Source: Hyphomicrobium sp. 12-62-95
GTDB taxonomy: Bacteria; Pseudomonadota; Alphaproteobacteria; Rhizobiales; Hyphomicrobiaceae
NCBI GenBank assembly: GCA_002279935.1
Contig: NCCZ01000008.1
Coordinates: 1-64,000 of the forward strand
Direction of reading: 5' to 3'
DNA: 64,000 nucleotides
Shown: positions 50,227 through 60,682 of the stretch, piece after piece
Numbering within the stretch: position 1 is the first letter of the stretch
How the letters are laid out: every line of letters starts with the position of its first letter
Position numbers and translations under genes: made by a program
Notes under the pieces: generated by a model
Databases searched by the model: none
What the model was told of the DNA's origin: nothing
The model's input: the letters and a program-made list of their open reading frames with translations, nothing else

Positions 50227-50868
50227 ATGGATGAGATGCTGACGGCAGGGTTCTTCTATCTGTTTGCGGTGCTGGCGATCGCGTCGGCGACGATGGTGAT
50301 CGTCGCGCGCAATCCGGTACATGCGGTGCTGTTCCTCATCCTGACGTTTTTTAACGCGGCGGGGCTCTTCATTCTGCTCGGCGCCGAGTTCCTGGCGATG
50401 CTGCTGGTGATCGTGTACGTCGGCGCGGTGGCGGTGCTGTTCCTGTTCGTCGTGATGATGCTGGACGTGGACTTCGCGGAACTGCGCGCGGGGTTCATCA
50501 ATAATGCGCCGGTTGGGTTGCTGGTGGCGGGGATCGTGCTGGTGGAGCTGATCGCGCTGTTCGTTTCCGGGGCGGCCGGCGGGTTGCCGAGCGCCATTCC
50601 GGCGGCGGCTCCGGGGACGGAAGCGCTCTCCAACACCGAGCAGATCGGGCGCGTGCTTTACACGAAGTACGTCTACTTCTTCCAGGCGGCAGGGCTCGTG
50701 CTGCTTGTCGCCATGGTGGGGGCCATTGTTTTGACCTTGCGGCATCGCGAGGGCGTCAAGCGGCAGTCGATTGCGGCGCAGAACGCGCGCACGCCGGCGA
50801 CGGGTCTTGAGATGGTCAAGGTTGCGTCCGGCGGGGCGGTTGTGCCGTCGAGCGAGGCCAAGCGATGA
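50227..50868 (+). CDS. nuoJ: NADH-quinone oxidoreductase subunit J
   Basis: 213 residues, five membrane helices, then a soluble tail of about 50 residues. NuoJ (ND6) is part of the membrane-arm proton path: ARNPVHAVLFLILTFFNAAG, LLGAEFLAMLLVIVYVGAVA and VLFLFVVMML-D are diagnostic. Its start is ATG 50227; no normal Shine-Dalgarno is visible beyond GGGTACAAGG, where the upstream repeat ends. The stop overlaps the next ATG. Confidence 0.97.
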   Translation: MDEMLTAGFFYLFAVLAIASATMVIVARNPVHAVLFLILTFFNAAGLFILLGAEFLAMLLVIVYVGAVAVLFLFVVMMLDVDFAELRAGFINNAPVGLLVAGIVLVELIALFVSGAAGGLPSAIPAAAPGTEALSNTEQIGRVLYTKYVYFFQAAGLVLLVAMVGAIVLTLRHREGVKRQSIAAQNARTPATGLEMVKVASGGAVVPSSEAKR

Positions 50869-51176
50869 CGGGCTTTCTGCTCAAGGGGCTGGGGTTCTTT
50901 CTGGCGGCGACGGTGGTGAGTGCGCTGCTGACGTGGATCGTGCCTGCCAAGCTCGTGTCGGTCGTGAAAGTTTTTGTCTGGCTGTTGCCACTCGTGTTCC
51001 TTGGCGTGGAGCTATGGGCGAGTGAAGCGGCCAACGATATGAGTTGGAATGCGGTGTGGCGCGGCACCGTTTCGGCGGGCGCGCAGACGGTACTGTTCTG
51101 GCCGGGCGCGCTAGCCGGGCACTATGGCGTGCGGGTGATGCGCGGCGAATTCGGCCGCCCGCGGGGGATGAGCTGA
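50865..51176 (+). CDS. Small membrane protein between nuoJ and nuoK
   Basis: 103 residues from an ATG overlapping the nuoJ stop (ATGA). Hydrophobic helices at about 4-26 and 32-50, with a weaker one at 66-88; the tail is basic ([12 protein letters not shown]). Its own stop overlaps the nuoK ATG by one base. nuoJ and nuoK are usually adjacent, so the gene is an insertion. No family is recognised. Confidence 0.65.
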   Translation: MTGFLLKGLGFFLAATVVSALLTWIVPAKLVSVVKVFVWLLPLVFLGVELWASEAANDMSWNAVWRGTVSAGAQTVLFWPGALAGHYGVRVMRGEFGRPRGMS

Positions 51177-51484
51177 TGACGATTGGACTAGCCCATTACC
51201 TGACCGTGGCGGCGTGCCTGTTCACGCTCGGCATTCTCGGCATCTTCCTCAACCGGAAGAACGTGATCGTCATCCTGATGTCGGTCGAGCTCATGCTTTT
51301 GGCGGTGAACATCAATCTCGTCGCGTTCTCGGCCTATCTGGGTGACATCACGGGGCAGATTTTCGCGCTGTTTATTCTGACGGTGGCGGCGGCGGAGGCG
51401 GCTATCGGGCTCGCGATCATCGTCGTCTATTACCGAAACCGCGGGTCGATCGCGGTTGAAGACATCAACATGATGAAGGGCTGA
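51176..51484 (+). CDS. nuoK: NADH-quinone oxidoreductase subunit K
   Basis: 102 residues, three membrane helices. NuoK (ND4L) carries proton-channel glutamates in helices 2 and 3 ([24 protein letters not shown]). Length is standard. Start ATG 51176 overlaps the preceding stop. Confidence 0.98.
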   Translation: MTIGLAHYLTVAACLFTLGILGIFLNRKNVIVILMSVELMLLAVNINLVAFSAYLGDITGQIFALFILTVAAAEAAIGLAIIVVYYRNRGSIAVEDINMMKG

Positions 51485-51491
51485 GGCGGCG

Positions 51492-53489
51492 ATGATCTAT
51501 TCCGCAATCGTCTTCCTGCCGCTTCTGGGCGCGCTGATTGCCGGCCTCTTTGGCCGTTTGATCGGTGCCCGTCCTTCGGAAGTGATCACCACCGCGCTGA
51601 TGATGGTTGCTGCGGCGTTGTCGTGGTTCGTCTTCATCGAGACTGGGTTCGCGCATGACGCGGCGAAGACTGCGGTTAAGGTGCCGGTGATGCGCTGGAT
51701 CACATCGGGCGATCTTGAGGCGGCTTGGGTGCTGCGCATTGATACGCTGACGGCGGTGATGCTCATCGTGGTGACTACTGTGTCGTCGCTCGTGCATCTC
51801 TATTCGATCGGGTACATGCACGAAGACGACAGCCGGCCGAGGTTCTTCGCCTATCTGTCGCTGTTCACGTTCGCCATGCTCATGCTGGTGACGAGCGACA
51901 ACCTCCTGCAGATGTTCTTTGGCTGGGAAGGCGTGGGTCTAGCCAGCTACCTGTTGATCGGGTTCTGGTATCACAAGCCGGAGGCGAACGCGGCGGCGAT
52001 CAAGGCGTTCGTCGTCAACCGGGTCGGTGACTTCGGGTTCGCGCTCGGTATCTTCGGCGTGTTTTTCATCTTTAATACGATCAGTCTGGACGAGGTATTC
52101 CGTCAGGCCCCAGAGATGATGGGGAAGACGATGAATTTCCTCGGCTACGACGTCGATATCCTGACGACGCTGTGCCTCCTTCTCTTCATGGGGGCGATGG
52201 GTAAGTCGGCGCAGTTCCTGCTGCACACGTGGCTGCCGGACGCGATGGAAGGTCCCACTCCGGTGTCGGCGCTCATTCATGCCGCGACGATGGTGACGGC
52301 CGGTGTGTTCATGGTGGCGCGATTGTCGCCGCTGTTCGAGCAGGCGCCGGTGGCGCTCAATGTCGTGGTGTTCGTGGGCGCGATCACGGCGTTTTTCGCA
52401 GCGACCGTGGGTCTTGTGCAGAACGACATCAAGCGGGTGATTGCGTATTCAACCTGTTCGCAGCTGGGGTACATGTTCGTCGCCTGCGGCGTCGGGGCTT
52501 ATACGGTGGGCATTTTCCACCTCTTTACGCACGCGTTCTTTAAGGCGCTGCTCTTCCTCGGTGCCGGCTCGGTCATCCATGCGATGCATCACGAGCAGGA
52601 TATGCGCAACATGGGCGGGCTCAGGTCTAAGATCCCGATCACGTGGGCGATGATGCTGATCGGCACGTTGGCGCTGACGGGTGTCGGTATCCCGCATGTG
52701 GGTGGGTTTGCGGGCTTCCATTCGAAGGATGCGATCGTTGAAGCGGCCTATGCAGCGCATACGCCGGGCAACTATGCGTTCTGGCTCTTGGTGATCGCGG
52801 CCTTCATGACGTCGTTCTATTCGTGGCGGCTGATGTTCCTGACGTTCTACGGCAAGACACGGGCGGAGCCGGATACCTACAAGCATGCGCATGAGAGCCC
52901 GCCGGTGATGTTGGTCCCGCTGTTCGTGCTGGCGGTGGGGGCGATCTTGGCTGGCATCGTATTCACCAAGCCGTTCATCGGATACGGGCTGGCCGAGTTC
53001 TGGGGCACGTCGGTGACACCCGACAAGGACATCATGCATCACATGCATGAGGTGCCGGAGTGGGTGTTCTGGTCGCCGTTCGTGGCGATGGTGTTGGGGT
53101 TTGGGCTCGCCTATCTCTACTATATCGCCAGCCCTGATTTGCCCGAGAAGACGGCGACCGCTTTCCGGCCGCTGTATCTCTTCTTCCTCAACAAGTGGTA
53201 CTTCGACGAACTCTACGACGCGATTTTCGTGCGCCCGGCTAAGGCTTTGGGGCGACTGTTCTGGAAGGGCGGCGACGGGGCGATCATCGATGGCACCATC
53301 GATGGGACGGCGGCGAGCGTCGGCTGGGCGACGGGCAAGATCATCCGGCTGCAGACGGGATATGTTTATCACTACGCCTTCGCCATGCTGATCGGCGTTG
53401 CGCTGTTCGTGACATGGTTTGCATGGCCTACTGTATTGGGGCCTTCAGGACTTGGGCCAGCAGCCCTCGGGCCGGCGGGGGTTCGCTAA
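51492..53489 (+). CDS. nuoL: NADH-quinone oxidoreductase subunit L
   Basis: 665 residues. The most distal antiporter-like subunit (ND5), with about 16 membrane helices and the long lateral helix at the C terminus. [18 protein letters not shown] carries the channel glutamate, and [24 protein letters not shown] is the family signature. nuoM starts at the base after its stop. Confidence 0.98.
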   Translation: MIYSAIVFLPLLGALIAGLFGRLIGARPSEVITTALMMVAAALSWFVFIETGFAHDAAKTAVKVPVMRWITSGDLEAAWVLRIDTLTAVMLIVVTTVSSLVHLYSIGYMHEDDSRPRFFAYLSLFTFAMLMLVTSDNLLQMFFGWEGVGLASYLLIGFWYHKPEANAAAIKAFVVNRVGDFGFALGIFGVFFIFNTISLDEVFRQAPEMMGKTMNFLGYDVDILTTLCLLLFMGAMGKSAQFLLHTWLPDAMEGPTPVSALIHAATMVTAGVFMVARLSPLFEQAPVALNVVVFVGAITAFFAATVGLVQNDIKRVIAYSTCSQLGYMFVACGVGAYTVGIFHLFTHAFFKALLFLGAGSVIHAMHHEQDMRNMGGLRSKIPITWAMMLIGTLALTGVGIPHVGGFAGFHSKDAIVEAAYAAHTPGNYAFWLLVIAAFMTSFYSWRLMFLTFYGKTRAEPDTYKHAHESPPVMLVPLFVLAVGAILAGIVFTKPFIGYGLAEFWGTSVTPDKDIMHHMHEVPEWVFWSPFVAMVLGFGLAYLYYIASPDLPEKTATAFRPLYLFFLNKWYFDELYDAIFVRPAKALGRLFWKGGDGAIIDGTIDGTAASVGWATGKIIRLQTGYVYHYAFAMLIGVALFVTWFAWPTVLGPSGLGPAALGPAGVR

Positions 53490-54995
53490 ATGATCATCAC
53501 GACGCAACCGATCCTCTCGATCATCACGTTCCTGCCGCTGGTGGGGGCGATTTTCATCGCGACGCTGCCGAAGGCGGCGGCGAACAATGCGCGCTGGGTG
53601 GCCTTGTGGACCACCATCGTCACGTTCTTCGTGTCGCTTCTGATCTGGGTGAACTTCGATACGTCGACGCCGGCATTCCAGTTCGTGGAAGAGTACGCGT
53701 GGCTGGGGCCGATCAAGTACAAGATGGGCGTCGACGGCATTTCGATGCTGTTCGTCATCCTGACGACGTTCCTGATGCCGCTGTGCGTGCTCGCCAGCTG
53801 GCAATCGATCGAGGAGCGCGTGAAGGAGTACATGATCGCGTTTCTGGTTCTTGAAACGCTGATGATCGGGGTGTTCTGCGCGCTCGATCTGGTGCTCTTC
53901 TACCTGTTCTTCGAAGGCGGCCTGATCCCGATGTTCCTCATCATTGGCGTGTGGGGTGGGCCGCGGCGGGTGTATGCGAGCTTCAAGTTCTTCCTCTACA
54001 CGCTGCTCGGCTCGCTTCTGATGCTGATCGCGATTCTCGCGATCTACGGGTACGCCGGGACGACAGATATTCCGGCCTTGCTGGCAACGACGCGGTTGCC
54101 GCCGGATATGCAGTTCTGGCTGTGGCTGGCGTTCTTCGCCTCGTTCGCTGTGAAGATGCCGATGTGGCCGGTGCATACGTGGTTGCCGGATGCGCACGTG
54201 GAGGCGCCGACGGCCGGGTCTGTGATCCTGGCGGCGATCCTTCTCAAGATGGGCGGGTACGGCTTCCTGCGCTTCTCGGTTCCGATGTTCCCGCTGGCGA
54301 CGGAGCAGCTGGCGCCGCTTGTGTTTGTGATGTCGGTGATCGCGATCATCTACACGTCGCTGGTCGCGTTCGTGCAGGAGGATATGAAGAAGCTCATCGC
54401 CTACTCCTCGGTGGCGCACATGGGTTTTGTCACCATGGGCATTTTCACGGTGACGACGCAGGGCGTTGATGGGGCGATCTTCCAGATGCTGTCGCATGGG
54501 ATCGTGTCGGCGGCGCTCTTCCTTTGTGTAGGCGTGGTCTATGACCGGATGCATACGCGCGAAATCGCGGCCTATGGCGGGTTGGCGGACCGCATGCCGC
54601 TCTATGCGGCGTGCTTCATGGTGTTCACGATGGCCAACGTGGGTCTGCCGGGGACGAGCGGGTTCGTCGGTGAGTTCCTGACGCTGCTAGGCGCATTCAA
54701 GGTCAATACGTGGGTGGCGTTCTTCGCAACGTTCGGCGTGATCTTGTCGGCGTGCTATGCGCTCTATCTCTACCGGGCGGTGGTCTTCGGCAAGCTGGAT
54801 AAGCCAGCGTTGAAGATGTTGCCCGATCTTTCAGCCCGCGAAATCGCGGTGCTGGCGCCGCTCGTTATTCTCACCATTCTCCTAGGGTTCTATCCCGCGC
54901 CCATCCTCGATGTGACGGCGGTGTCGGTAAAGAACCTCGTTGCGCAGTACGAGTCTGCGATTGCCGGGGCCTCGCAGGCCGCCACGTTGCCCTGA
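53490..54995 (+). CDS. nuoM: NADH-quinone oxidoreductase subunit M
   Basis: 501 residues, about 14 membrane helices. Antiporter-like subunit ND4; [21 protein letters not shown] and [20 protein letters not shown] carry the conserved charged residues of the proton channel. It is immediately downstream of nuoL and 13 bases before nuoN. Confidence 0.98.
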   Translation: MIITTQPILSIITFLPLVGAIFIATLPKAAANNARWVALWTTIVTFFVSLLIWVNFDTSTPAFQFVEEYAWLGPIKYKMGVDGISMLFVILTTFLMPLCVLASWQSIEERVKEYMIAFLVLETLMIGVFCALDLVLFYLFFEGGLIPMFLIIGVWGGPRRVYASFKFFLYTLLGSLLMLIAILAIYGYAGTTDIPALLATTRLPPDMQFWLWLAFFASFAVKMPMWPVHTWLPDAHVEAPTAGSVILAAILLKMGGYGFLRFSVPMFPLATEQLAPLVFVMSVIAIIYTSLVAFVQEDMKKLIAYSSVAHMGFVTMGIFTVTTQGVDGAIFQMLSHGIVSAALFLCVGVVYDRMHTREIAAYGGLADRMPLYAACFMVFTMANVGLPGTSGFVGEFLTLLGAFKVNTWVAFFATFGVILSACYALYLYRAVVFGKLDKPALKMLPDLSAREIAVLAPLVILTILLGFYPAPILDVTAVSVKNLVAQYESAIAGASQAATLP

Positions 54996-55008
54996 TCCGG
55001 AGCCCTTG

Positions 55009-56457
55009 ATGGACACGCTCGCCTCATACGCCCCAGCCCTGCCGGAGATCGTGCTCGCGGCCGGCGCGATGCTTTTGTTGATGCTCGGCGTGTTTCGTGA
55101 GGACACGGCGCGGACGGGGCGTTCGATCGGCTGGCTGTCGATCGGGCTGATGGCGATTGTCGCGCTGCTGGTCGGATGGGGCGGGGCGGACCGCGTCGAG
55201 CTTTTCGATGGCGCTTATGTTTCGGATGCGTTTTCGCGGTTTTCGAAGATCCTGATTTTGGCTGCCGCGGCGGCATCCTTGCTCTTGAGCTTTGGATATT
55301 TCGAACGCGCGAAGATCATGAAGTTCGAGATCCCGGTGATCGTGCTGCTGTCGACCATCGGCATGTTCATGATGGTGTCGGCGAACGACCTGATTTCGCT
55401 GTATCTGGGCCTCGAATTGATGAGCCTCGCACTCTACGTGCTGGCGGCGGTGCGGCGCGATTCGCTGCGTTCCTCGGAGTCGGGTCTCAAGTATTTCGTT
55501 CTGGGTGCGTTGTCGTCGGGGATGCTGCTTTACGGCGCGTCGCTGATTTACGGGTTCACCGGGACGACGTCGTTCACGGCACTGGCGGCGGCGCTGAAGG
55601 ATGGGGCTGGGGCGCAGAATGTCGGGTTGATCGTTGGGCTTGTATTCCTTCTTGTGGGCCTCGCATTCAAGATCTCGGCGGTTCCGTTCCATATGTGGAC
55701 GCCGGACGTGTACGAGGGCGCCCCGACGCCGGTGACGGCGTTCTTTGCTGGCGCGCCGAAGGTGGCTGCTGTCGCGCTGCTCTTGCGCGTTCTGCATGAC
55801 GCCTTCCCGGGCATGCTCTTCCAGTGGCAGCAGATCATTGTGTTCCTGTCGGTGGCGTCGATGCTGCTGGGATCGTTCGCGGCGATCGGGCAGACGAGCA
55901 TCAAGCGGCTGTTGGCGTTCTCGTCGATTGCCAACGTCGGGTTCATTCTGATCGGTCTGGCCGCGGGGACGGAGTACGGCGTTTCGTCGGTGCTGATCTA
56001 TCTGGCGATCTATGTGGTGATGACGCTCGGCAGCTTCGCGGTGGTGCTCGCCATGCGGCGCAAGGACGAGATGGACGAGACGATCCAGTCGCTTGCGGGG
56101 CTGTCGCAGACGAACCTGCCAATGGCGGTGGCGTTCGCGGCCCTTCTGTTCTCGATGGCCGGCATTCCGCCGCTGGCGGGGTTCTTTGCCAAATTCTATG
56201 TGTTCGACGCGGCGATCAAGGCAGGGCTGACGCCTCTGGTCGTGGTCGGTGCGCTCTCCAGCGTCGTTGGCGCATTTTACTATCTGCGCGTCGTGAAGAT
56301 CATGTTCTTCGATGAGCCGGCCGATAAGTTCTCGCCGGCTGATGCGGGCGTGCGGTGGGTGCTCGGGCTTTCGGCGGCGTTGGTCATCTTTTACGTCGTC
56401 TATCCGGCCCCTCTTATCGATGCTGCCAATGCGGCGGCGCGCGCACTCGTGCCCTGA
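55009..56457 (+). CDS. nuoN: NADH-quinone oxidoreductase subunit N
   Basis: 482 residues from ATG 55009, about 14 membrane helices. Antiporter-like subunit ND2: LYLGLELMSLALYVLAA and FHMWTPDVYEGAPTPVTAFF are signatures. It ends the complex I genes; birA begins three bases after its stop. Confidence 0.97.
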   Translation: MDTLASYAPALPEIVLAAGAMLLLMLGVFREDTARTGRSIGWLSIGLMAIVALLVGWGGADRVELFDGAYVSDAFSRFSKILILAAAAASLLLSFGYFERAKIMKFEIPVIVLLSTIGMFMMVSANDLISLYLGLELMSLALYVLAAVRRDSLRSSESGLKYFVLGALSSGMLLYGASLIYGFTGTTSFTALAAALKDGAGAQNVGLIVGLVFLLVGLAFKISAVPFHMWTPDVYEGAPTPVTAFFAGAPKVAAVALLLRVLHDAFPGMLFQWQQIIVFLSVASMLLGSFAAIGQTSIKRLLAFSSIANVGFILIGLAAGTEYGVSSVLIYLAIYVVMTLGSFAVVLAMRRKDEMDETIQSLAGLSQTNLPMAVAFAALLFSMAGIPPLAGFFAKFYVFDAAIKAGLTPLVVVGALSSVVGAFYYLRVVKIMFFDEPADKFSPADAGVRWVLGLSAALVIFYVVYPAPLIDAANAAARALVP

Positions 56458-56460
56458 GGC

Positions 56461-57228
56461 ATGTCTGGTCTTCACCCGTGGCCGCCGCTCGATCAGCGCA
56501 GCCTGCATCTGGCGGAGGCCGGTTCCACCAACAGTGAGGCGATGCGGCTGGCGGGCGAGGGCGTGCCTAGCGGCACCTGGGTGATCGCGGACCGGCAAAC
56601 GGCGGGGCGAGGGCGCTCAGGGCGTGCGTGGCAGTCTCCGGCGGGGAATCTTCACGCCAGTCTGGTTCTCAGGGACGTCTTCCCGCTGGAAAAGGCGGCG
56701 CAGCTGGCGCTCGTCAGCGGCGTGGCCGTGCATGCGGCGGTGAATGCTGCGGCAGGGGCGGCGCTGGATGGGCAGCTCGCGCTCAAATGGCCCAACGATA
56801 TTCTGCTCGGACGCAGCAAACTGGGCGGGATTCTGGTTGAAAGCAGCGTCATGCGACGGGATCAGGGGGCGCTGGCAGTGATCGGGGTCGGGCTCAATCT
56901 GGCCCATCACCCGGACCTGGAGGACCGGCCCGCGACCGATCTTTCTGCGCACGGTGCGTCGATTGCTCCGTTGAATTTCCTTCCCCTTTTGGACCGGAGC
57001 ATGCAGGAATGGATTTCGAATTGGGCGTCGGGTGAGGGATTTGCCGCCGTGCGTCACGCATGGCTCGCGCGATCCCTGCCGCTGGGCGCAGGTCTTATGG
57101 TCCATTCCGGGCAAGGGATCGTGAAGGGCGTGTTCGCCGGGCTCGACCCCGATGGAGCGCTTCTGCTCACGCTTCCGTCCGGAACCTTGCAGACGGTGAC
57201 GTTTGGCGACGTGGCGCTCTCGGGTTGA
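56461..57228 (+). CDS. birA: Biotin--[acetyl-CoA carboxylase] ligase
   Basis: 255 residues. Catalytic and C-terminal domains only; there is no N-terminal DNA-binding domain, so it is not the repressor type. The biotinyl-AMP loop GRGRSGRAWQSPAGNL and KWPNDILLGRSKLGGILVE (in part) are conserved. It attaches biotin to carboxylase carrier proteins. birA after nuoN is a conserved alphaproteobacterial arrangement. Confidence 0.95.
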   Translation: MSGLHPWPPLDQRSLHLAEAGSTNSEAMRLAGEGVPSGTWVIADRQTAGRGRSGRAWQSPAGNLHASLVLRDVFPLEKAAQLALVSGVAVHAAVNAAAGAALDGQLALKWPNDILLGRSKLGGILVESSVMRRDQGALAVIGVGLNLAHHPDLEDRPATDLSAHGASIAPLNFLPLLDRSMQEWISNWASGEGFAAVRHAWLARSLPLGAGLMVHSGQGIVKGVFAGLDPDGALLLTLPSGTLQTVTFGDVALSG

Positions 57229-57293
57229 GCGACCGCGGCGCATCTCGCGTTGTCCGGATGCCGGGGTTAACAACGGCGAGGGCTGAAGCGCGG

Positions 57294-58994
57294 ATGGCGA
57301 AGAACGGCAAAGGCGAGGGTAAGGGCCCCGAACTCGTGTTCGCGGCCTTAGGGGGCCTCGGCGAGGTGGGCATGAATGCCTACCTCTATGGCATTGGCCC
57401 AGCGGATAACCGCGAGTGGCTCATTGTTGATCTGGGGATCACTTTCCCCGAGGGCGAGGACGATCCGGGTGTGGATGTGATCCTGCCGGATGTGCGCTTT
57501 CTGGAGACGCAGAAGGCGCAGATCGCCGGGCTCATCATCACGCATGCGCACGAGGATCACATCGGTGCGGTGCTGGAATTGTGGCCTCGGCTGCAGTGCC
57601 CGGTTTATGTGACGCCGTTTACGGCCGGTATGCTCAAGTCGAAGATGGCCGACTACGGGCGCGGGCGCGACATGCCGATGAAGGTCGTGCCGCTGGATAG
57701 CCGCTTCAAGGCGGGGTCGTTCGATATCGAGTTGGTGAGCGTTGCGCATTCGGTGCCGGAAACGAGCGGGGTCGTGCTGCGCACGCCGTTGGGCACGGTT
57801 TATCACACGGCCGACTGGAAGATCGACGCAACACCTTACATCGGGCAGCCGGCCGAGCCGGCGCGGTTGGCAGCGCTCGGCGATGAGGGTGTACTGGCGC
57901 TCGTTTGCGATTCCACCAATGCGATGCGCGAAGGTGAGAGCCCGAGCGAGACGGAGGTTGCCGCAAGCTTGGCGCAGATCGTGGCCAACGCGCCGTTCCG
58001 CGTGGTTGTGACGACGTTCTCGTCGAACGTTGCGCGCATCAAGGCCTGCTATGAGGCGGCGCGGGCGTCGGGCCGTAAGCTCGTTGTGGCGGGCCGCGCG
58101 CTGCACCGGGTGATACAGGTTGCAATCGAGACGGGCTATTTGCCCAAGGACTTCATGTGGTCCGATCAGCAGCAGTTCAAATACATGAAGCGCGAAGAGG
58201 TCGTGCTGCTGTGTACGGGTAGCCAGGGCGAGCCCCGGGCCGCGATGGCGAAGATCGCGGAGTTCGAGCATCCGGAGGTGTCGCTCGATAAGGGCGATCT
58301 GGTGCTGTTCTCATCGCGCGCCATTCCGGGCAATGAGAAGGGCATCGGGCACATCCAGAATTCGCTGGTGCGCATGGGGTGCCATATCCTCACCGACAGC
58401 GACGCGCTGATCCATGTGACCGGGCATCCGCGGCGCGGTGAGTTGAAGCAGATGTATGGCTGGATCCGGCCGAAGATCGTGGTGCCCATGCATGGCGAGG
58501 CGCGGCATCTGATGGCGAATGCGGACTTGGCCCGATCTCTGGGCGTCGGCGAAGTTGTGCCGGCGTTCAACGGCGAGATGGTGCGTCTGGCGCCGGGACC
58601 GGCGCGCAAGATCGACGATGTGCCCGTCGGGCGGCTGTTCCGCGACGGCAATCTGTTGGTGCCGGAAGGCGAGGGGCCGGTGCGTGAGCGGCGCAAGCTG
58701 GCGTTTGTCGGCATCGTCGTGGCGAGCGTGGTGCTGTCGCGCAAGGGCGAACTGGTCGCCGATCCGATTGTGGAACTGGACGGCGTGCCGATCGAGGATG
58801 CGGAGGGCGAGAGCATGCTCGACCTCGCCTATGACGCCCTGGAGGGGACGTTGAAGTCCATCCCGCCGGCGCGGCGGCGCGATCCCGACCTGGTCGAAGA
58901 GGCGCTGCGCAAGTCGTTGCGGGCGGTGATCAATCAGGCCTGGGGCAAGAAGCCGATCTGCAAGGTGATGGTGTCGGTGGTCGATACGCGCTGA
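57294..58994 (+). CDS. rnj: Ribonuclease J
   Basis: 566 residues from ATG 57294 (ATG 57258 would add twelve). A beta-CASP metallo-beta-lactamase enzyme with 5'-exonuclease and endonuclease activity on RNA. Zinc motif HAHEDHIGA gives His84, His86, Asp88 and His89; further motifs lie at VAHSVPET and VTGHPRRGE-like HVTGHPRRGELKQ. A small C-terminal domain follows. The arrangement birA-rnj-mce is conserved in relatives. Confidence 0.95.
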   Translation: MAKNGKGEGKGPELVFAALGGLGEVGMNAYLYGIGPADNREWLIVDLGITFPEGEDDPGVDVILPDVRFLETQKAQIAGLIITHAHEDHIGAVLELWPRLQCPVYVTPFTAGMLKSKMADYGRGRDMPMKVVPLDSRFKAGSFDIELVSVAHSVPETSGVVLRTPLGTVYHTADWKIDATPYIGQPAEPARLAALGDEGVLALVCDSTNAMREGESPSETEVAASLAQIVANAPFRVVVTTFSSNVARIKACYEAARASGRKLVVAGRALHRVIQVAIETGYLPKDFMWSDQQQFKYMKREEVVLLCTGSQGEPRAAMAKIAEFEHPEVSLDKGDLVLFSSRAIPGNEKGIGHIQNSLVRMGCHILTDSDALIHVTGHPRRGELKQMYGWIRPKIVVPMHGEARHLMANADLARSLGVGEVVPAFNGEMVRLAPGPARKIDDVPVGRLFRDGNLLVPEGEGPVRERRKLAFVGIVVASVVLSRKGELVADPIVELDGVPIEDAEGESMLDLAYDALEGTLKSIPPARRRDPDLVEEALRKSLRAVINQAWGKKPICKVMVSVVDTR

Positions 58995-59088
58995 GACGGT
59001 GCGGGGACACTTGTGGTCGGGGGGTGGAAACCTCAAGGGCCACACGCTAGATAGCGGCAGGAAACACTCTTCGGAAAGGGCAAGGGAC

Positions 59089-59493
59089 ATGATCGGACGG
59101 CTCAATCATGTGGCGATCGCGGTGCGCGACTTGAACGCGGCGGTTGCGACCTACAAAAATGCGCTGGGGGCCAAGGTGACCGATGCGACGCCGCAGCCGG
59201 AGCATGGCGTGACGGTCGTGTTTGTGGAACTGCCCAATACCAAGATCGAGTTTCTGGAGCCGCTGGGTGAGAATTCGCCGATCGCGAAATTCCTGGAGCG
59301 CAATCCGGACGGTGGCATTCACCACCTCTGCTACGAGGTGGACGACATCCTGGCGGCGCGGGATCAGTTGAAAGCGCAGGGCGCGCGGGTGCTGGGCGAC
59401 GGCAACCCGAAGATCGGTGCGCATGGCAAGCCGGTGCTGTTCCTGCATCCGAAGGATTTTCTGGGCACGCTGACGGAACTGGAGCAGGTCTAA
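59089..59493 (+). CDS. mce: Methylmalonyl-CoA epimerase
   Basis: 134 residues from ATG 59089, behind GGAAAGGG. A single-chain vicinal-oxygen-chelate protein that interconverts the two methylmalonyl-CoA epimers in propionate use. Metal ligands: His in LNHVAIAV, His in GGIHHLCYEV and Glu in LTELEQ/IEFLEPL stretches. Size is typical. Confidence 0.95.
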   Translation: MIGRLNHVAIAVRDLNAAVATYKNALGAKVTDATPQPEHGVTVVFVELPNTKIEFLEPLGENSPIAKFLERNPDGGIHHLCYEVDDILAARDQLKAQGARVLGDGNPKIGAHGKPVLFLHPKDFLGTLTELEQV

Positions 59494-59496
59494 GTC

Positions 59497-59787
59497 ATGA
59501 CCATCGCGCTCGCGCTTGCCCTGTTTTTCATGATCTGGTGGCTGGTGCTGTTCGCAGTGCTGCCGTTCGGGGTCGTGACGCAGGACGAAAACGCGGATGT
59601 TGTACCGGGGACACCCGGGAGCGCGCCTGCGCGGTTCAACCTGCGAAAGGTCTTCCTGATCAATACCGTTGTGGCTACCGTCGTCTTTGCGGTCGTGTGG
59701 ACGGCGTTGGAGAACAATTGGCTCGGCACCAAGCCGCCGGTCGAGGATGCTCCGGCCGTGCTGCGGATGGCACCGCCGCCTGGTTAG
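59497..59787 (+). CDS. DUF1467-family membrane protein
   Basis: 96 residues, start three bases after mce. Two membrane helices (about 2-27 and 50-71) around a short loop (GVVTQDENADVVPGTPGSAP). DUF1467 proteins lie between mce and proS in many Hyphomicrobiales; the role is unknown. Here two unrelated genes come before proS. Confidence 0.88.
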   Translation: MTIALALALFFMIWWLVLFAVLPFGVVTQDENADVVPGTPGSAPARFNLRKVFLINTVVATVVFAVVWTALENNWLGTKPPVEDAPAVLRMAPPPG

Positions 59788-59880
59788 GGGTGGGCGTGCC
59801 TGCCGCGCCTGTCGTGTGTCCCCGGGGGGTGTGGCGCGCGGTAGGATGGCGCGTTGGTGTTGAGCGTGGGGCGGAACGGT

Positions 59881-60678
59881 ATGCGTTGGGGCATGAGGGG
59901 ATTGGCGCGGATCGCGTGGGCGATGATCGCGCTTGTTGCGGCGGGTCCGGTATCGGCTGCCGAATTGCGCATCGAATTCCGAGAATTGGCGGCGATCGCG
60001 CAGCAGGCGCTGGGCGGGGCGACACTCCGGCTGCACAATGCGCCGGCGAGTGGCGTGCTCGATTTCTCGCAGGGGTCTTTCGTTTCGATTGGATCTACGC
60101 AGGTGCCGGTGAGCGTGCCCGTGCGCACGTTTCCGATCGCCGGCGGGACCTACGCCTACTATGTCAACGATATCAGTTCGACGGGTGTCGCGTTCGAGGC
60201 GGTGCCGGGTGCGGTGCGGCTGACGCTCAGGTTCGAGAGCGATGGGCCGGAGTTGTTCGGGCGGTGCCGATCGGGGATTTGCGCGCCCATGAACGCGTTG
60301 CCGCGGATCGAGTGGAGCGATGCCTCGGTCTCGATCGATCTGGCGCCGGTGGGCTTGGGGGATAGTTTGTCTCTCGAAGCCAAGGCGGTGAAGATCGGGG
60401 GCACTTTTGCGCCGTCGTGTTCGCCGAGTGCGGCACTGATTTCGGGCGGGATCTGCAAATCGGTGCTGTCGAAGGCGCGGCAAGCGATTGCGAAATTGCG
60501 CGGGGATCTCGACGGCATGCTGCGCGGGCAGATGAACAAGCCGGAAATCCAGGCCAAGATCGCGGGCGAGTTGAAAAAACGGCTGGTGCTGGGGCCGGCA
60601 GGCGAATTGAAGATCCGGTCGGTCAGCGTGAACGATGCGGCGGTGACGATCTCGTTTTGTCTTGCGTGCGCTAGCTGA
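59881..60678 (+). CDS. Uncharacterised secreted protein
   Basis: 265 residues from ATG 59881, which opens a signal peptide (1-27, ending VSAAE). The mature part looks beta-rich at first (LRIEFRELAAIAQQALGG, RLTLRFESDGPELFGRCRSG) and helical near 195-230. Six or more cysteines (RCRSGIC, SCSPS, GGICKS, FCLACAS) suggest disulfides. It resembles proteins with a statin-like or lipid-binding fold only vaguely, so no family is assigned. Confidence 0.6.
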   Translation: MRWGMRGLARIAWAMIALVAAGPVSAAELRIEFRELAAIAQQALGGATLRLHNAPASGVLDFSQGSFVSIGSTQVPVSVPVRTFPIAGGTYAYYVNDISSTGVAFEAVPGAVRLTLRFESDGPELFGRCRSGICAPMNALPRIEWSDASVSIDLAPVGLGDSLSLEAKAVKIGGTFAPSCSPSAALISGGICKSVLSKARQAIAKLRGDLDGMLRGQMNKPEIQAKIAGELKKRLVLGPAGELKIRSVSVNDAAVTISFCLACAS

Positions 60679-60682
60679 GCTA

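Noticed and set aside
55024..56598. A 524-codon minus-strand frame within nuoN and birA
   Set aside because: Shadow of both genes; composition is typical of antisense frames.
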